Below are positions 19,409 to 27,785 of a stretch of DNA of 64,000 nucleotides, in pieces. Positions within the stretch are counted from its first letter, which is position 1. The number at the start of each line of letters is the position of its first letter. The stretch covers positions 1 through 64,000 of the forward strand of contig NZ_JAFFZO010000019.1 in NCBI RefSeq assembly GCF_016924145.1, read 5' to 3'. The stretch is from Amphritea pacifica (GTDB lineage: Bacteria; Pseudomonadota; Gammaproteobacteria; Pseudomonadales; Balneatricaceae). The notes under the pieces are model-generated. The model did no database searches. It had not been told where the DNA came from and saw nothing but the letters and a program-made list of their open reading frames with translations. Made by a program: the position numbers and the translations under genes.

Positions 19409-19680
19409 TGATGAATACCGAGCAGATCACTCAGATTATCGTTGCTGCGATTCCCGATGCCGAACTGGATATCAGTGGTGAGGATTGCAACTTTACCGTG
19501 CGGGTTATCAGTGAGTCATTTGCCGACATGAAACCACTGGAGCGGCAAAAACGGGTGTTAAATCTGTTTCAACAGCAACTGAAAACCGGCGAATTACACG
19601 CGCTGACAGTTAAAGCCTACACCATGCAGCAGTTCATTGATCTGCAGAATCAGTTCCTGGTTCAGCTGGATAATGATTAA
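19408..19680 (+). CDS. BolA/IbaG family protein
   Basis: A 90-residue BolA-fold protein with the conserved LERQKRVLNLF helix and HALTVKAYT strand. It starts inside the stop codon of the CGFS glutaredoxin (TAATG), so the two are translationally coupled. BolA-Grx heterodimers bind [2Fe-2S] clusters and act in iron sensing or cluster delivery. A nif-dedicated pair is expected to serve nitrogenase assembly. The N-terminus could be the second of two tandem ATGs. Confidence 0.88.
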   Translation: MMNTEQITQIIVAAIPDAELDISGEDCNFTVRVISESFADMKPLERQKRVLNLFQQQLKTGELHALTVKAYTMQQFIDLQNQFLVQLDND

Positions 19681-19693
19681 GAGGGGATTCACG

Positions 19694-20014
19694 ATGAATG
19701 ATGAAAACTTGTTTGATGAGCAGTTTCTGGATGTCACCAACAAACTGATTGAGATCGCCAATGAGATGGGCGAAAAATATGGCGAGCATAAAGCCAGTGT
19801 GGCCTTTATCTATGCGGCAGCCCGTTACAACGGTTACATTGCCGCCAGCAGTGTAACCAGTGCTGAAGAGCTGGAATCTAAGCGCGAAAAAGCGGTCGAG
19901 TATTTCACCAGCCGGTTCCGTCAGCTTTATGATGGCAATCTGCAGGAATATGTTGCTAACTTTGACGAATATATGGGCAAGACGAATGACGATCAGGCCA
20001 GCTCTAACGGCTGA
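19694..20014 (+). CDS. DUF3144 family protein
   Basis: A 106-residue, mostly helical acidic protein starting MNDENLFDEQFLDVTNKLIE and containing FIYAAARYNGYIAAS. It matches my memory of the DUF3144 family, for which I know no function. ATG 19694 is preceded by GAGGGG. It is the last gene of the nifB operon before a separate NifA-controlled promoter. Confidence 0.78.
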   Translation: MNDENLFDEQFLDVTNKLIEIANEMGEKYGEHKASVAFIYAAARYNGYIAASSVTSAEELESKREKAVEYFTSRFRQLYDGNLQEYVANFDEYMGKTNDDQASSNG

Positions 20015-20016
20015 GT

Positions 20017-20032
20017 TGTCACAAGTCCTACA
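20017..20032. promoter_or_regulatory. NifA upstream activator site of FeSII gene
   Basis: TGTCACAAGTCCTACA, a TGT-N10-ACA site starting two bases after the DUF3144 stop and 118 bp upstream of the next -24 element. Confidence 0.7.
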
Positions 20033-20150
20033 TTCAGCGTCAGCCAGAGGTTGGCGCTGAAGTTCTCTCTGCTACAAAAAGTCATGTCATAAACCCGCCA
20101 ATTTTAGTGTTGCTCATTTTTTATCCATTTTAAATCAACAGATTAATCTA

Positions 20151-20166
20151 TGGTTCGTTTCTTGCT
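20151..20166 (+). promoter_or_regulatory. Sigma-54 promoter of FeSII gene
   Basis: TGGTTCGTTTCTTGCT, with GG-N10-GC spacing and a perfect TTGC -12. The predicted start is near 20177, 31 bases before the ATG. Confidence 0.78.
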
Positions 20167-20207
20167 GTACACCAGTCTCCATTAATACAGATATGAGGGG
20201 CTATCCT

Positions 20208-20576
20208 ATGGCCAATGTTTATTTCTCGTCACCGATTATGTCGAAAAACATGAAGATAGAAGCGGTTGCCGGTAAGCGTAACACCCTGCTGGGGCTCGCA
20301 AAGGAACACAATGTCAAAATCCCACGCGAGTGTGAAGATGGCCAGTGCGGTTCCTGCCTGGTGAAAGTCACCCACCTGGATGGTTTTCGCGTTAAGGGGA
20401 TGATGCTGACTGATAAAGAGAAGAACGTGCTGAAATCGATCGGCAAACTGCCAAAGTCAGAACAGGAACGTGCCGAGGTGAAAGACCTGCCACCAACCTA
20501 CCGACTGGCCTGCCAGACCATCGTTACTGATGAGGATCTGTTGGTAGAGTTTACCGGCGAGCCGGGCGGCGCTTAA
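20208..20576 (+). CDS. fesII: Nitrogenase-protective [2Fe-2S] ferredoxin FeSII (Shethna protein II)
   Basis: A 122-residue plant-type [2Fe-2S] ferredoxin close, from memory, to Azotobacter FeSII along its whole length. Cluster ligands are in [12 protein letters not shown] with the fourth Cys in YRLACQTIV. The C-terminus FTGEPGGA is characteristic. FeSII binds NifH and NifDK under oxidative stress and switches nitrogenase to a protected inactive form. The gene has its own sigma-54 promoter and NifA site and a strong terminator, so it is a single-gene unit. Confidence 0.93.
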   Translation: MANVYFSSPIMSKNMKIEAVAGKRNTLLGLAKEHNVKIPRECEDGQCGSCLVKVTHLDGFRVKGMMLTDKEKNVLKSIGKLPKSEQERAEVKDLPPTYRLACQTIVTDEDLLVEFTGEPGGA

Positions 20577-20602
20577 CCCAGCGTTTGTTGGATTCTGATA
20601 AG

Positions 20603-20632
20603 ATCGGAAGGAGGCATTCTTCCGATTTTTTT
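20603..20632 (+). terminator. Rho-independent terminator of FeSII gene
   Basis: ATCGGAAG pairs with CTTCCGAT around an eight-base loop (GAGGCATT) and is followed by a run of T (20627-20632), 26 bases after the stop codon. Confidence 0.9.
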
Positions 20633-21253
20633 ATGGGGCAGGGGGGGGGGAAGAGTCGCTAGTGGTTAGACGCTTCGCTTGCCAGGGGTTAGAAAAAGCC
20701 TTCTTTATTAACCGGGTGAAAACGAGCTTGTAAGATGGTTTCAATGGCGCTTTCGCTTTGTGTGGGAGCGACGCCCTCGTCGCGATACGATCGATAGGGT
20801 CACCCATTAAGCAAGGTGTCAGGACTGATGGGGTCTCTACTTGCGTGGGGGCAGTAGGTTTTGGAACCAGTTGAAAGAGCTTTAAATCCATTAGTTCTTA
20901 GCCAACCATCCTTGAGCACTTTATCTCTGTGCCCTCGGTGTTCTCTGTGGTGAATTTTCAGAATCAGGTAGCAGAGGACGCGCTTTTTACCGCTGTACTC
21001 AAAGGTGATGCTAAAGGCTGCGGGAGAAAGGAGGCGGTTGCACAGAATGCTTTACTGGGATCCACCGATCAAAGGGACAGAGTCAATGATCCAGAATCTA
21101 CAATTATGAGCCATTTATGGATTGGGTCTGGACTTTGTAAATGGAGATCTCACCGGCAAAATTGTTATAAACTGTGGCAGAATGATTTTACTTTAACCTC
21201 AAATCGGTTATCTTCTTCACTCCTCAAAAATCACCCTCACAAGGACAGTGAGT
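20633..21253. other. Gene-free spacer with dispersed repeats
   Basis: Holds a G10 tract (20641-20650), a REP-like palindrome near 20760-20790 (GTGGGAGCGACGCCCTCGTC), one copy of the CTCTGTG/CCTCGGTG element near 20924-20951, and GATCAAAGGGACAGAGTCAA near 21067. The last recurs as ATCAAAGGGTCAGAGTCATT near 24725. No coding sequence is convincing. It forms the left flank of the toxin island. Confidence 0.6.
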
Positions 21254-23179
21254 ATGTTACATCCTATGGACAGAGCGCGGTTATGTAGTGGCAGCGATCT
21301 GACTGCCGAAAAACTCCCCTATGTTTTACGTCCACAGAATGCCCTCAGTGTCGCTCAGCGGATGTGGTCCAATGACTTCGAGCGCTCGAAGCTGATCCGC
21401 TTTGACCCAATGCCCCGGCATACCCGATATACACAACGCTTACCCTTTCCCTCATCGTTGGAAAACGCTATCCGTACTGGTCGGCTAATACTCATGCTGG
21501 ATGATGCCCGCATGATCACGGCACCGGTTGTCAGTCAACGAAATGGTGAGCTGCAGACATCCGGGTTAGAACGGGAATCACTGTTGTTTCGCACCACCAT
21601 CGAACGGGCGCTGAATCGCAGTAACTTCAGCAGTGGTCGTATCAACCCTGCGGATCAGCCGAAAACAGCACCAATGAGTTTTGCCGATAGTATCGCAGTC
21701 AACAACAAATACCTGCTGAGCGAAGGCAAAAAAGCAAAAGATAAAGAGTATGTGGTTGACCTTCAGTGTGTCTGGGATAATGGCCAGTCAGTGGGTGAAA
21801 TTCCCATACAACTGACCTTTGATAATGGTGTAGTGCAGCGATACATGCTACCCGCCAATGGTCATCTGCAGGTCACAGGGGTTTCCTCCCTCTTCTATAA
21901 AGCTCAGCTAAAACCAGATTTGGATAACACCGAGTTATCAGCACTTCGTACCTCGATTCAGAAAACCCTCACCGCGATCATTGAGAAAGAAAAAGCCCAG
22001 GCGGCAATACATCAGTCCCTGCAAGATCAGATGGGTGTTGTTGATAATGTTCGGGTGCATACCGGTGCTGTGATGTGGGGTATCTGGAACCTGGCTAAAG
22101 ATTCAGTGGTTGCTGTTAAAGAGTGGTCTGACGTTATTAATCCAGTGGTTGCTTATAACAATGCATTACAAGCTGCTTATGTGGCACGTCAGGCAGGGCC
22201 TGAATCAGACTGGTCGGAAACCTTCAGAGAAACTTATAACGATCTTCAGCACAGGGAGTGGGTAGAAGCGCTGGGCTTTGATCCTTCAAAGATCACCATG
22301 GCTCAACTGGCAGAAGCCTATGAATTTGCCAACTTTGTGTATGAGGATCCGCCTACTCAAAAAATGCTGACTAAGTTCGGAAGAGAATACATCGCCGCTC
22401 AAGACAGTGTAGAGTTTGCAGAATCCGTGGCACCAACGGTAATTGTAACTATTCTGGGTGCGATCTTAACGGCGACGACACTGGGGGCAGGCGGGGCCGT
22501 TGTAGCAGGGAGAGTGGCTAAAGAGTTTGCCGATCTGGGAAAACTTCTGATTGATCTGGGTAAAGCGCTGAAAAAAGCTAAACTTTCAGAACGCATATTC
22601 AGCAAGATGAGTAATAAGCTGGAGAAGCTGGAAATTCGGCGCCCGAAAGCACAGAAAGTGGCAGAGCCTAAGCGGGTTGATGGGAATCGAAATGATGGTA
22701 CGATGCGGGGTGGGAGTGTTGTTCCAGACACGAAAACCATTGTTTCTTCAGAAATGGAAGAAAAAATTCTCTACGGCCAAAGAGCATTAAATGGACAGGG
22801 AAATCCTTCTAACAGACTGATAGGCGCACACAGTGGACAAATTAGCAATGCGAACGAACGATTTGCGTTAGAAACATTATCTGTTAACGCAGATGGAACA
22901 AGAAATGTTAAGTTGATTACTCAATTTGAAGATGGCAATGTATCGAGGATTAAATCAAGCACTTTATTTCCTGAAAGCTGGAGTGATGCAGATGTTATGT
23001 CCGCAGTTAACCATACAGGTTCAACCACTCCTTTAGCTATACGAGCTTCAGATGGAGCTTCTCTTTATCAATCAACTGTAAATGGTGTAAAAGTTGAAGT
23101 GATTAAAGTAGGTGATAATGTAACTGCTGCTTATCCATGTGGTAGAGGCTGTACAGATCCAAGTGCTTTTGGAGGCTAA
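21254..23179 (+). CDS. Polymorphic toxin with C-terminal EndoU-like RNase domain
   Basis: A 641-residue protein. Residues 1-390 are an unrecognised delivery or structural region with no signal peptide. About 395-435 is a hydrophobic, Gly/Ala-rich segment (TVIVTILGAILTATTLGAGG) likely to enter membranes. A conserved linker follows, ending KRVDGNRNDGTMRGG then VVP (residues 489-491). The variable C-terminus carries RLIGAHSGQISNANERF and KSSTLFPESWSD, features of bacterial EndoU nucleases (expected His and Lys). This domain's DNA is more AT-rich than the rest. ATG 21254 follows AAGGA; a GTG two codons earlier is less likely. No VgrG, Hcp or TpsB gene is near, so the export route is unknown. Confidence 0.8.
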   Translation: MLHPMDRARLCSGSDLTAEKLPYVLRPQNALSVAQRMWSNDFERSKLIRFDPMPRHTRYTQRLPFPSSLENAIRTGRLILMLDDARMITAPVVSQRNGELQTSGLERESLLFRTTIERALNRSNFSSGRINPADQPKTAPMSFADSIAVNNKYLLSEGKKAKDKEYVVDLQCVWDNGQSVGEIPIQLTFDNGVVQRYMLPANGHLQVTGVSSLFYKAQLKPDLDNTELSALRTSIQKTLTAIIEKEKAQAAIHQSLQDQMGVVDNVRVHTGAVMWGIWNLAKDSVVAVKEWSDVINPVVAYNNALQAAYVARQAGPESDWSETFRETYNDLQHREWVEALGFDPSKITMAQLAEAYEFANFVYEDPPTQKMLTKFGREYIAAQDSVEFAESVAPTVIVTILGAILTATTLGAGGAVVAGRVAKEFADLGKLLIDLGKALKKAKLSERIFSKMSNKLEKLEIRRPKAQKVAEPKRVDGNRNDGTMRGGSVVPDTKTIVSSEMEEKILYGQRALNGQGNPSNRLIGAHSGQISNANERFALETLSVNADGTRNVKLITQFEDGNVSRIKSSTLFPESWSDADVMSAVNHTGSTTPLAIRASDGASLYQSTVNGVKVEVIKVGDNVTAAYPCGRGCTDPSAFGG

Positions 23180-23180
23180 T

Positions 23181-23585
23181 GTGTTTAGTAATTTTGATAA
23201 ATATTTGGGAACATCTTTTTCAATAGATTATTGGTCTGATGAGGGGATATCTCATGCAGCTGAGATAGTCTCTGAGTTTACGGAAAAAGATTGGGAGGAG
23301 TTAATCAGCTCTTTCCCAAAACAAAGTGAAAATTGGCTGGTTCGGTGCGCTGAGTCCTTAGGAGACGTTGAAAATAATTCATCCCTAGATACCTTATTGA
23401 ATCTTTTAAATTCCCAAAGCGAAGAAGTTCAAATTGCGGCATTAGATTCAATGAATGCATTGTTGAGTAGTGGTGTAAGTGCAGGTGGAAATAAAGATAG
23501 AATTAAAATTGCCATAAAGAATATCAACTCTGAGAGTACTGTAGCAAATATGATGTTGAAGTCATTGGGAGACAAACTTAGTTAA
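23181..23585 (+). CDS. Probable immunity protein to EndoU-like toxin
   Basis: A 134-residue acidic, helical protein beginning VFSNFDKYLGTSFSIDYW, with HEAT-like helical pairs such as SLDTLLNLLNSQSEEVQIAA. It starts at GTG 23181, just after the toxin stop, with GGAGG inside the toxin's last codons, so the two are coupled. Position, size, acidity and AT-richness are typical of immunity genes. The partner role is inferred, not shown. Confidence 0.72.
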   Translation: MFSNFDKYLGTSFSIDYWSDEGISHAAEIVSEFTEKDWEELISSFPKQSENWLVRCAESLGDVENNSSLDTLLNLLNSQSEEVQIAALDSMNALLSSGVSAGGNKDRIKIAIKNINSESTVANMMLKSLGDKLS

Positions 23586-23588
23586 GGT

Positions 23589-24020
23589 GTTGTTCCAGGC
23601 ACTGAGCTACTGAGGGTAAAACCGGGTACCTTAAGAGGTGAGCCTGAATTGCCTCATCCAAACGCGAATGCTGATATGGTTCGTTCTCTTAATAGGCAAA
23701 ATGAGTCAGCAGAAATTTTGTCGAATCGAGGATTTGATGTAACGCATTTACCGAATACGGGACGGAAAGGAGGTAACCCTGATTTAGATATCAATGGGAG
23801 GGCAGCAGATGCGTATTCTCCGAAGTCTAAAAACCCGAATACTATTAGGGATAATATGATTCATAAGGTTGAGCACCAAGCACCTGACATAGTTTTGAAT
23901 ATTACTGATTCTCCTTTGTCTGTAGAAGACATGTTGAGGTTTTTAGATCAAAAGCCGGTGAGCAGTTTACAAAACCTATATCTGATTGATGGTGAGAACG
24001 TTTTGTTGAGGAAGTTTTAA
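23589..24020 (+). CDS. Orphan toxin module, CdiA_C-type tRNA nuclease-like
   Basis: The frame opens three bases after the previous immunity stop with GTTGTTCCAGGC (VVPG), the same junction as in the full toxin. It runs 143 codons without a standard start; the first possible start is TTG 23649. The nuclease part reads GGNPDLDINGRAADAYSP and HQAPDIVLNI, resembling the PD-(D/E)XK-type CdiA C-terminal tRNases. It lacks any delivery region, so it looks like a silent cassette that could replace the active C-terminus by recombination at the junction. Confidence 0.68.
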   Translation, partial: VVPGTELLRVKPGTLRGEPELPHPNANADMVRSLNRQNESAEILSNRGFDVTHLPNTGRKGGNPDLDINGRAADAYSPKSKNPNTIRDNMIHKVEHQAPDIVLNITDSPLSVEDMLRFLDQKPVSSLQNLYLIDGENVLLRKF

Positions 24021-24021
24021 A

Positions 24022-24411
24022 ATGACAATGACTCTTAATTTAGAAGTTGCTCAGGGCGTTAGGCTTGAAGATATAAAAGATTCTTTAGCTGGTGTTGAGT
24101 TTTCTAACTTGTCTGAGGTGGAAGATGGGTTTTCTGTCGTATTACCCAATACACATGTGTTGATGTCGGTTAAAACGAACCTTGAAGATTCTAATGTATT
24201 AACCGAAGACTTGGAGGGTGGTGGCTGGTCGGTAGGGTTGAGAGCATATTTTGACGTTGATCCCACTTTGCCTAATCCATTTGATGATGTGAAGAAGATT
24301 ATTCGGAATTTGGAAGAACAAACTTCATTTGAATTTGTGTTGTCATTTCAATACGAATCTCTCTATGCACATAGAGGTCTTAACGGTCTCGAATTGAGTG
24401 ATGACTTTTAA
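24022..24411 (+). CDS. Probable immunity protein of the orphan tRNase-like module
   Basis: A 129-residue acidic protein starting MTMTLNLEVAQGVRLEDIKD and containing WSVGLRAYFDVDPTLPNPFD. It begins one base after the orphan toxin stop. It resembles CdiI-type partners in size and place, but I cannot match it to a named family. The DNA is AT-rich like the other cassettes. Confidence 0.6.
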   Translation: MTMTLNLEVAQGVRLEDIKDSLAGVEFSNLSEVEDGFSVVLPNTHVLMSVKTNLEDSNVLTEDLEGGGWSVGLRAYFDVDPTLPNPFDDVKKIIRNLEEQTSFEFVLSFQYESLYAHRGLNGLELSDDF

Positions 24412-24925
24412 CAAAGCATTTAACTGTGAATTTGAGCCACCCGCCGTGTAAGGATAGTTGTCGTGTGAATTGATCTGACTAGTTTTGTTCAGTGGGCGGA
24501 AGTGAGAACTGTGTGGCACGTTATTCAAAAGAGCACCGGGAGTGGGTATTAAGGCAGATGATGCCGCCCTTGAAATTGTGAATAAGTTCCTCACGTACTA
24601 ATTCAGACTTTATCTCTGTGCCCTCGGTGGCCTCTGTGGTGTAAATATTTAATCGCCCCGGGACGGGGCTCCTACACTCATCGAATCTTTCTCTGTGCCC
24701 TCGGTGGCCTCTGTGGTGTAAACAATCAAAGGGTCAGAGTCATTGATCCAAACGCAGCAGTAATCCATTCTTGAGGAGAAAATCACTGGCACTATTGATG
24801 AAAGTGAGTTGCTGAAGTATCTCAAAGCAGATGAATCTGTAAGCTAAGGTGAGCGTAAATAAACGAACAGCGTGTTCCTTTCTATCCCTTTATCTCTATG
24901 CCCTCAGTGCCCTCTGTGGTGAATA
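24412..24925. other. Spacer between toxin cassettes with repeats and gene debris
   Basis: Contains a flank (about 24575-24604) that recurs almost unchanged at 26966-26999, then a 77-bp repeat unit plus part of a second (24607-24720). A short frame ending near 24845 reads GTIDESELLKYLKADESVS and looks like the end of a lost gene. Another CTCTATG/CCCTCTGTGG element ends at 24922, exactly where homology to the toxin begins. Confidence 0.6.
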
Positions 24926-25735
24926 GCCAACTTCGTGTATGAAGATGGTCCTACACGAGCCGCACTGACGGAGTTTTCAAAAAACTATGTTCTTGCCCAA
25001 GATAGCATCGAACTTGCCGAGTCGCTGGCACCGACAGTAGCAGATACGATTCTGACCGTCGTACTGACAGCGGTAACAGGTGTTGGAGGAACAGTTATCG
25101 TTGCCAGGGCGGGACAGACGCTCTTCAAAAAACTGGGCAGATTATTAGTTAGTCTTGGTAAGGCGTTGAAAAAGTCTGAACTTTCAAAACGCATCGTCAG
25201 CAAGCTGAGTAACAAGCCTGAGAGATTTGAAATTCGGCGTCCCGAAGCCCAGAAATTGTCAGAGCCTAAGCGGGTTGATGGGAATCGAAATGATGGTACG
25301 ATGCGGGGTGAGGGTGTTGTTACAAACAACAATACTTTGCGCCAAACTGGCGGCGGTGGATTTATTGATCCAGCCGATGAACTGTATGATGCTATTCGAG
25401 CAAGTGATACCGATGTGAGTACGATTGCGGCTAATACAGGTATCAAACCTCAGAATATTCAAAAAGTAAAAGATCATGTTTTCTACAATGAGCATCTACT
25501 AGATAAGTATGTTGATTATGGAATTCCTGCCGAAAGAGCAAGATTTGATAGCGATCTAAATCAAGCACAAGCTTGGCAAAGGTTAGAGAATGGAACTTAT
25601 ACTGATGCGGATATAACTTGGCTGAAGCATGAAACTACAGAAAGGTGGTACGAGATAAAACATAACTCAGGTTATACTGACGCTCACAATGCAGCTGAAA
25701 GAAAATGGACCGGTAATCCTTGGGGGGAAAACTAA
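24926..25735 (+). pseudogene. 5'-truncated second toxin copy with a different C-terminal domain
   Basis: From ANFVYEDGPTRAALTEF it aligns with residues about 359-491 of the full toxin, through the hydrophobic segment and the shared KRVDGNRNDGTMRG linker, then VVT in place of VVP. The C-terminal domain is unrelated to EndoU: it has GGGFIDPADELYDAIRASDT, IKPQNIQKVKDHVFYNEHLL and a late WLKHETTERWYEI...GYTDAHNAAERK. I recognise this as a recurrent polymorphic-toxin tail but know no activity. The 5' end is cut off by a repeat element with a stop in frame, so it cannot be delivered as it stands. Confidence 0.7.
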
Positions 25736-26070
25736 TGCAGTTTATTAAAGATAATGACCTTTACAAGGTAGCCAGAATTACTGGCCCCACCCACAATTTC
25801 TTAGCTATACGTTTGTCTAAAAAAAAATGCGTTCCCCAAGTAATACCTCTGCCGATAAAGCAAGGTGGTGTTGAAAGGTTAGATAAGGAAAAAGTCTTGG
25901 CTCAAGTCCTGAACGGTTTAGATGTAGTCAATCAAGAATTGGGGAAAGAATATTTTGTATCAGAGATACAGTTCGTACCCTCTGATACAGAATCATCATC
26001 TGTCTATATTTTTTTAGTAAATGAACTAATTAAACGAATCGATTCAAATGGTGAGTTTGTAGTGATCTAG
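25735..26070 (+). CDS. Probable immunity protein of the second toxin copy
   Basis: A 111-residue protein starting MQFIKDNDLYKVARITGPTH and ending LVNELIKRIDSNGEFVVI. The ATG overlaps the toxin stop (TAATG). It is not recognised by family. Position and coupling indicate an immunity role. Confidence 0.6.
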   Translation: MQFIKDNDLYKVARITGPTHNFLAIRLSKKKCVPQVIPLPIKQGGVERLDKEKVLAQVLNGLDVVNQELGKEYFVSEIQFVPSDTESSSVYIFLVNELIKRIDSNGEFVVI

Positions 26071-26074
26071 CTGT

Positions 26075-26431
26075 GTTGTTCCAGACAGTAAAGGAAGTAC
26101 ACTTATCGATAGTATGGAGCCGGCAGAAGCTAAGAGATATCAAGAATATTGGAATACTGGCGGCGACACTGCTGCTCAAGTGAGTCCGGGTATAAGGGTT
26201 TCTCATACTGAAACAGTACCTAGTAGCCGAGCGGGTGAGGTCTATGAGCGAACCACTTATTACGATGAATTTGGACGGCGACGCAAAGTTACCGATTACA
26301 CAGATCATAGTATGAGTGATGGCCACACTAATCCCCATGACCATTACTATGATGAAGTTTATGATAATGGACTTTATGTCAATAAGAAAATTAAGAATCC
26401 TGAAACGGGTTCTACAACTTTTAATCGATGA
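26075..26431 (+). CDS. Orphan toxin module with His-rich C-terminal motif
   Basis: Opens with GTTGTTCCAGACAGT (VVPDS) four bases after the preceding immunity stop, and has ATG at 26114. The 119 codons end in YYDEFGRRRKVTDYTDHSMS, then DGHTNPHDHYYDEVYDNG. The Asp/His cluster suggests a metal-dependent hydrolase or nuclease. I recall this tail from other polymorphic toxins but not its biochemical name. As with the module at 23589, no delivery region is present. Confidence 0.62.
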   Translation, partial: VVPDSKGSTLIDSMEPAEAKRYQEYWNTGGDTAAQVSPGIRVSHTETVPSSRAGEVYERTTYYDEFGRRRKVTDYTDHSMSDGHTNPHDHYYDEVYDNGLYVNKKIKNPETGSTTFNR

Positions 26432-26931
26432 CAGGTAAATATATGAATAATTCGGTTCGAATAAAAGTTTTGGATTTGATTGATAGTGGATACTGGAAAA
26501 GTGTGCAGTGGAAAGAATGGGCGGACGCTGTAATATTGAAGTTCGATGAGCCTCCTTATTGGGTAATTGAGTTAAGTACAGTAAAAAACTCAGGGGAAGC
26601 TATTTCAATTTTACGAGAAAGTCTGGCTGAGATTCACTACGAAGACGATATAAATCACAAATCTATCATTCTTGGTTATATGTTTCTTCGGTATAAGGAA
26701 AAAGAAATTAATCTTAAGGAGTTTTTAACTTTAGCTTGGCAGGAAACTGAAGCGGAGGAAGATGTTGGTAGCCCTTCAAATTCTGATATTTTTGAAATGT
26801 ATGAGGCGTGTAACAATTCTTCTGGGGCTGACGAAAAGTTTGAAATTATAGTTGATCGCGTTTGCAAAAAATTTTCTTATAATGCTGAATGTGCAGCTAA
26901 AGCGCTTTTGGAAGTAAATGGCTATAAATAG
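26428..26931 (+). CDS. Probable immunity protein of the His-rich orphan module
   Basis: A 167-residue acidic protein. ATG 26428 overlaps the toxin stop (ATGA); ATG 26443 is an alternative preceded by AGGTAAAT. It contains WVIELSTVKNSGEAISILRE and a helical Asp/Glu-rich C-terminal half. The family is unknown. After its stop the text reads GATGTTCCA, a decayed copy of the junction seen before the other modules. Confidence 0.58.
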   Translation: MTGKYMNNSVRIKVLDLIDSGYWKSVQWKEWADAVILKFDEPPYWVIELSTVKNSGEAISILRESLAEIHYEDDINHKSIILGYMFLRYKEKEINLKEFLTLAWQETEAEEDVGSPSNSDIFEMYEACNNSSGADEKFEIIVDRVCKKFSYNAECAAKALLEVNGYK

Positions 26932-26965
26932 GATGTTCCAAATAATTAACCCATTACTAGGGAAT

Positions 26966-27718
26966 TTGTGAATAAGCTCCTCATGTACTAATTCAGACTT
27001 TATCTCTGTGCCCTCGGTGGTGTAAATATTTAATCGCCCCGGGACGGGGCTCCTACACTCATCGAATCTTTCTCTGTGCCCTCGGTGGCCTCTGTGGTGT
27101 AAATATTTAATCGCCCCGGGACGGGGCTCCTACACTCATCAGATCTTTCTCTGTGCCCTCGGTGGTCTCTGTGGTGTAAATATTTAATCGCCCCGGGACG
27201 GGGCTCCTACACTCATCGAATCTTTCTCTGTGCCCTCGGTGCCCTCGGTGGTGTAAATATTTAATCGTCCCGGGACGGGGCTCCTACACTCATCGAATCT
27301 TTCTCTGTGCCCTCAGTGTCCTCTGTGGTGTAAATATTTAATCGCCCCGGGACGGGGCTCCTACACACATCAGATCTTTCTCTGTGCCCTCGGTGCCCTC
27401 GGTGGTGTAAATATTTAATCGCCCCGGGACGGGGCTCCTACACTCATCAGATCTTTCTCTGTGTCCTCGGTGTTCTCTGTGGTGTAAATATTTAATCGCC
27501 CCGGGACGGGGCTCCTACACTCATCGAATCTTTCTCTGTGCCCTCGGTGGTCTCTGAGGTGTAAATATTTAATCGCCCCGGTACGGGGCTCCTACACTCA
27601 TCAGATCTTTCTCTGTGTCCTCGGTGGCCTCTGTGGTGTAAATATTTAATCGCCCCGGGACGGGGCTCCTACACCCATCGAATCTTTCTCTGTGCCCTCC
27701 GTGTTCTCTGTGGTGAGC
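26966..27718. repeat. 77-bp tandem repeat array, about nine full copies
   Basis: Unit of about 77 bp: a CTCTGTGCCCTCGGTGG...CTCTGTGGTG half, TAAATATTTAAT, then a REP-like palindrome CGCCCCGGGACGGGGC with CTCCTACACTCATC. Copies start near 26998, 27069, 27146, 27223, 27300, 27377, 27454, 27531 and 27608, plus a partial one near 27685. Small differences lie mainly in the CCTCGGTG part. No spacers of independent sequence are present, so it is not CRISPR. It is the right flank of the toxin island. Confidence 0.9.
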
Positions 27719-27785
27719 GTTTATATGCACGAAGCAGATTTGCACAGAGGACACTGAGTCGGTTATACCGCTTATTTACTATCTG

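Noticed and set aside
20929-21288. 119-codon ORF upstream of the toxin gene
   Set aside because: It runs through the dispersed repeat elements and overlaps the toxin start. The translation is low-quality.
21254-23179. Assignment of the toxin to type VI or two-partner secretion
   Set aside because: No vgrG, hcp, PAAR, tpsB or signal peptide is visible in the window. The export route cannot be decided.
26966-27718. CRISPR array
   Set aside because: Repeats are 77 bp, directly abutting and contain no unique spacers. There are no cas genes.
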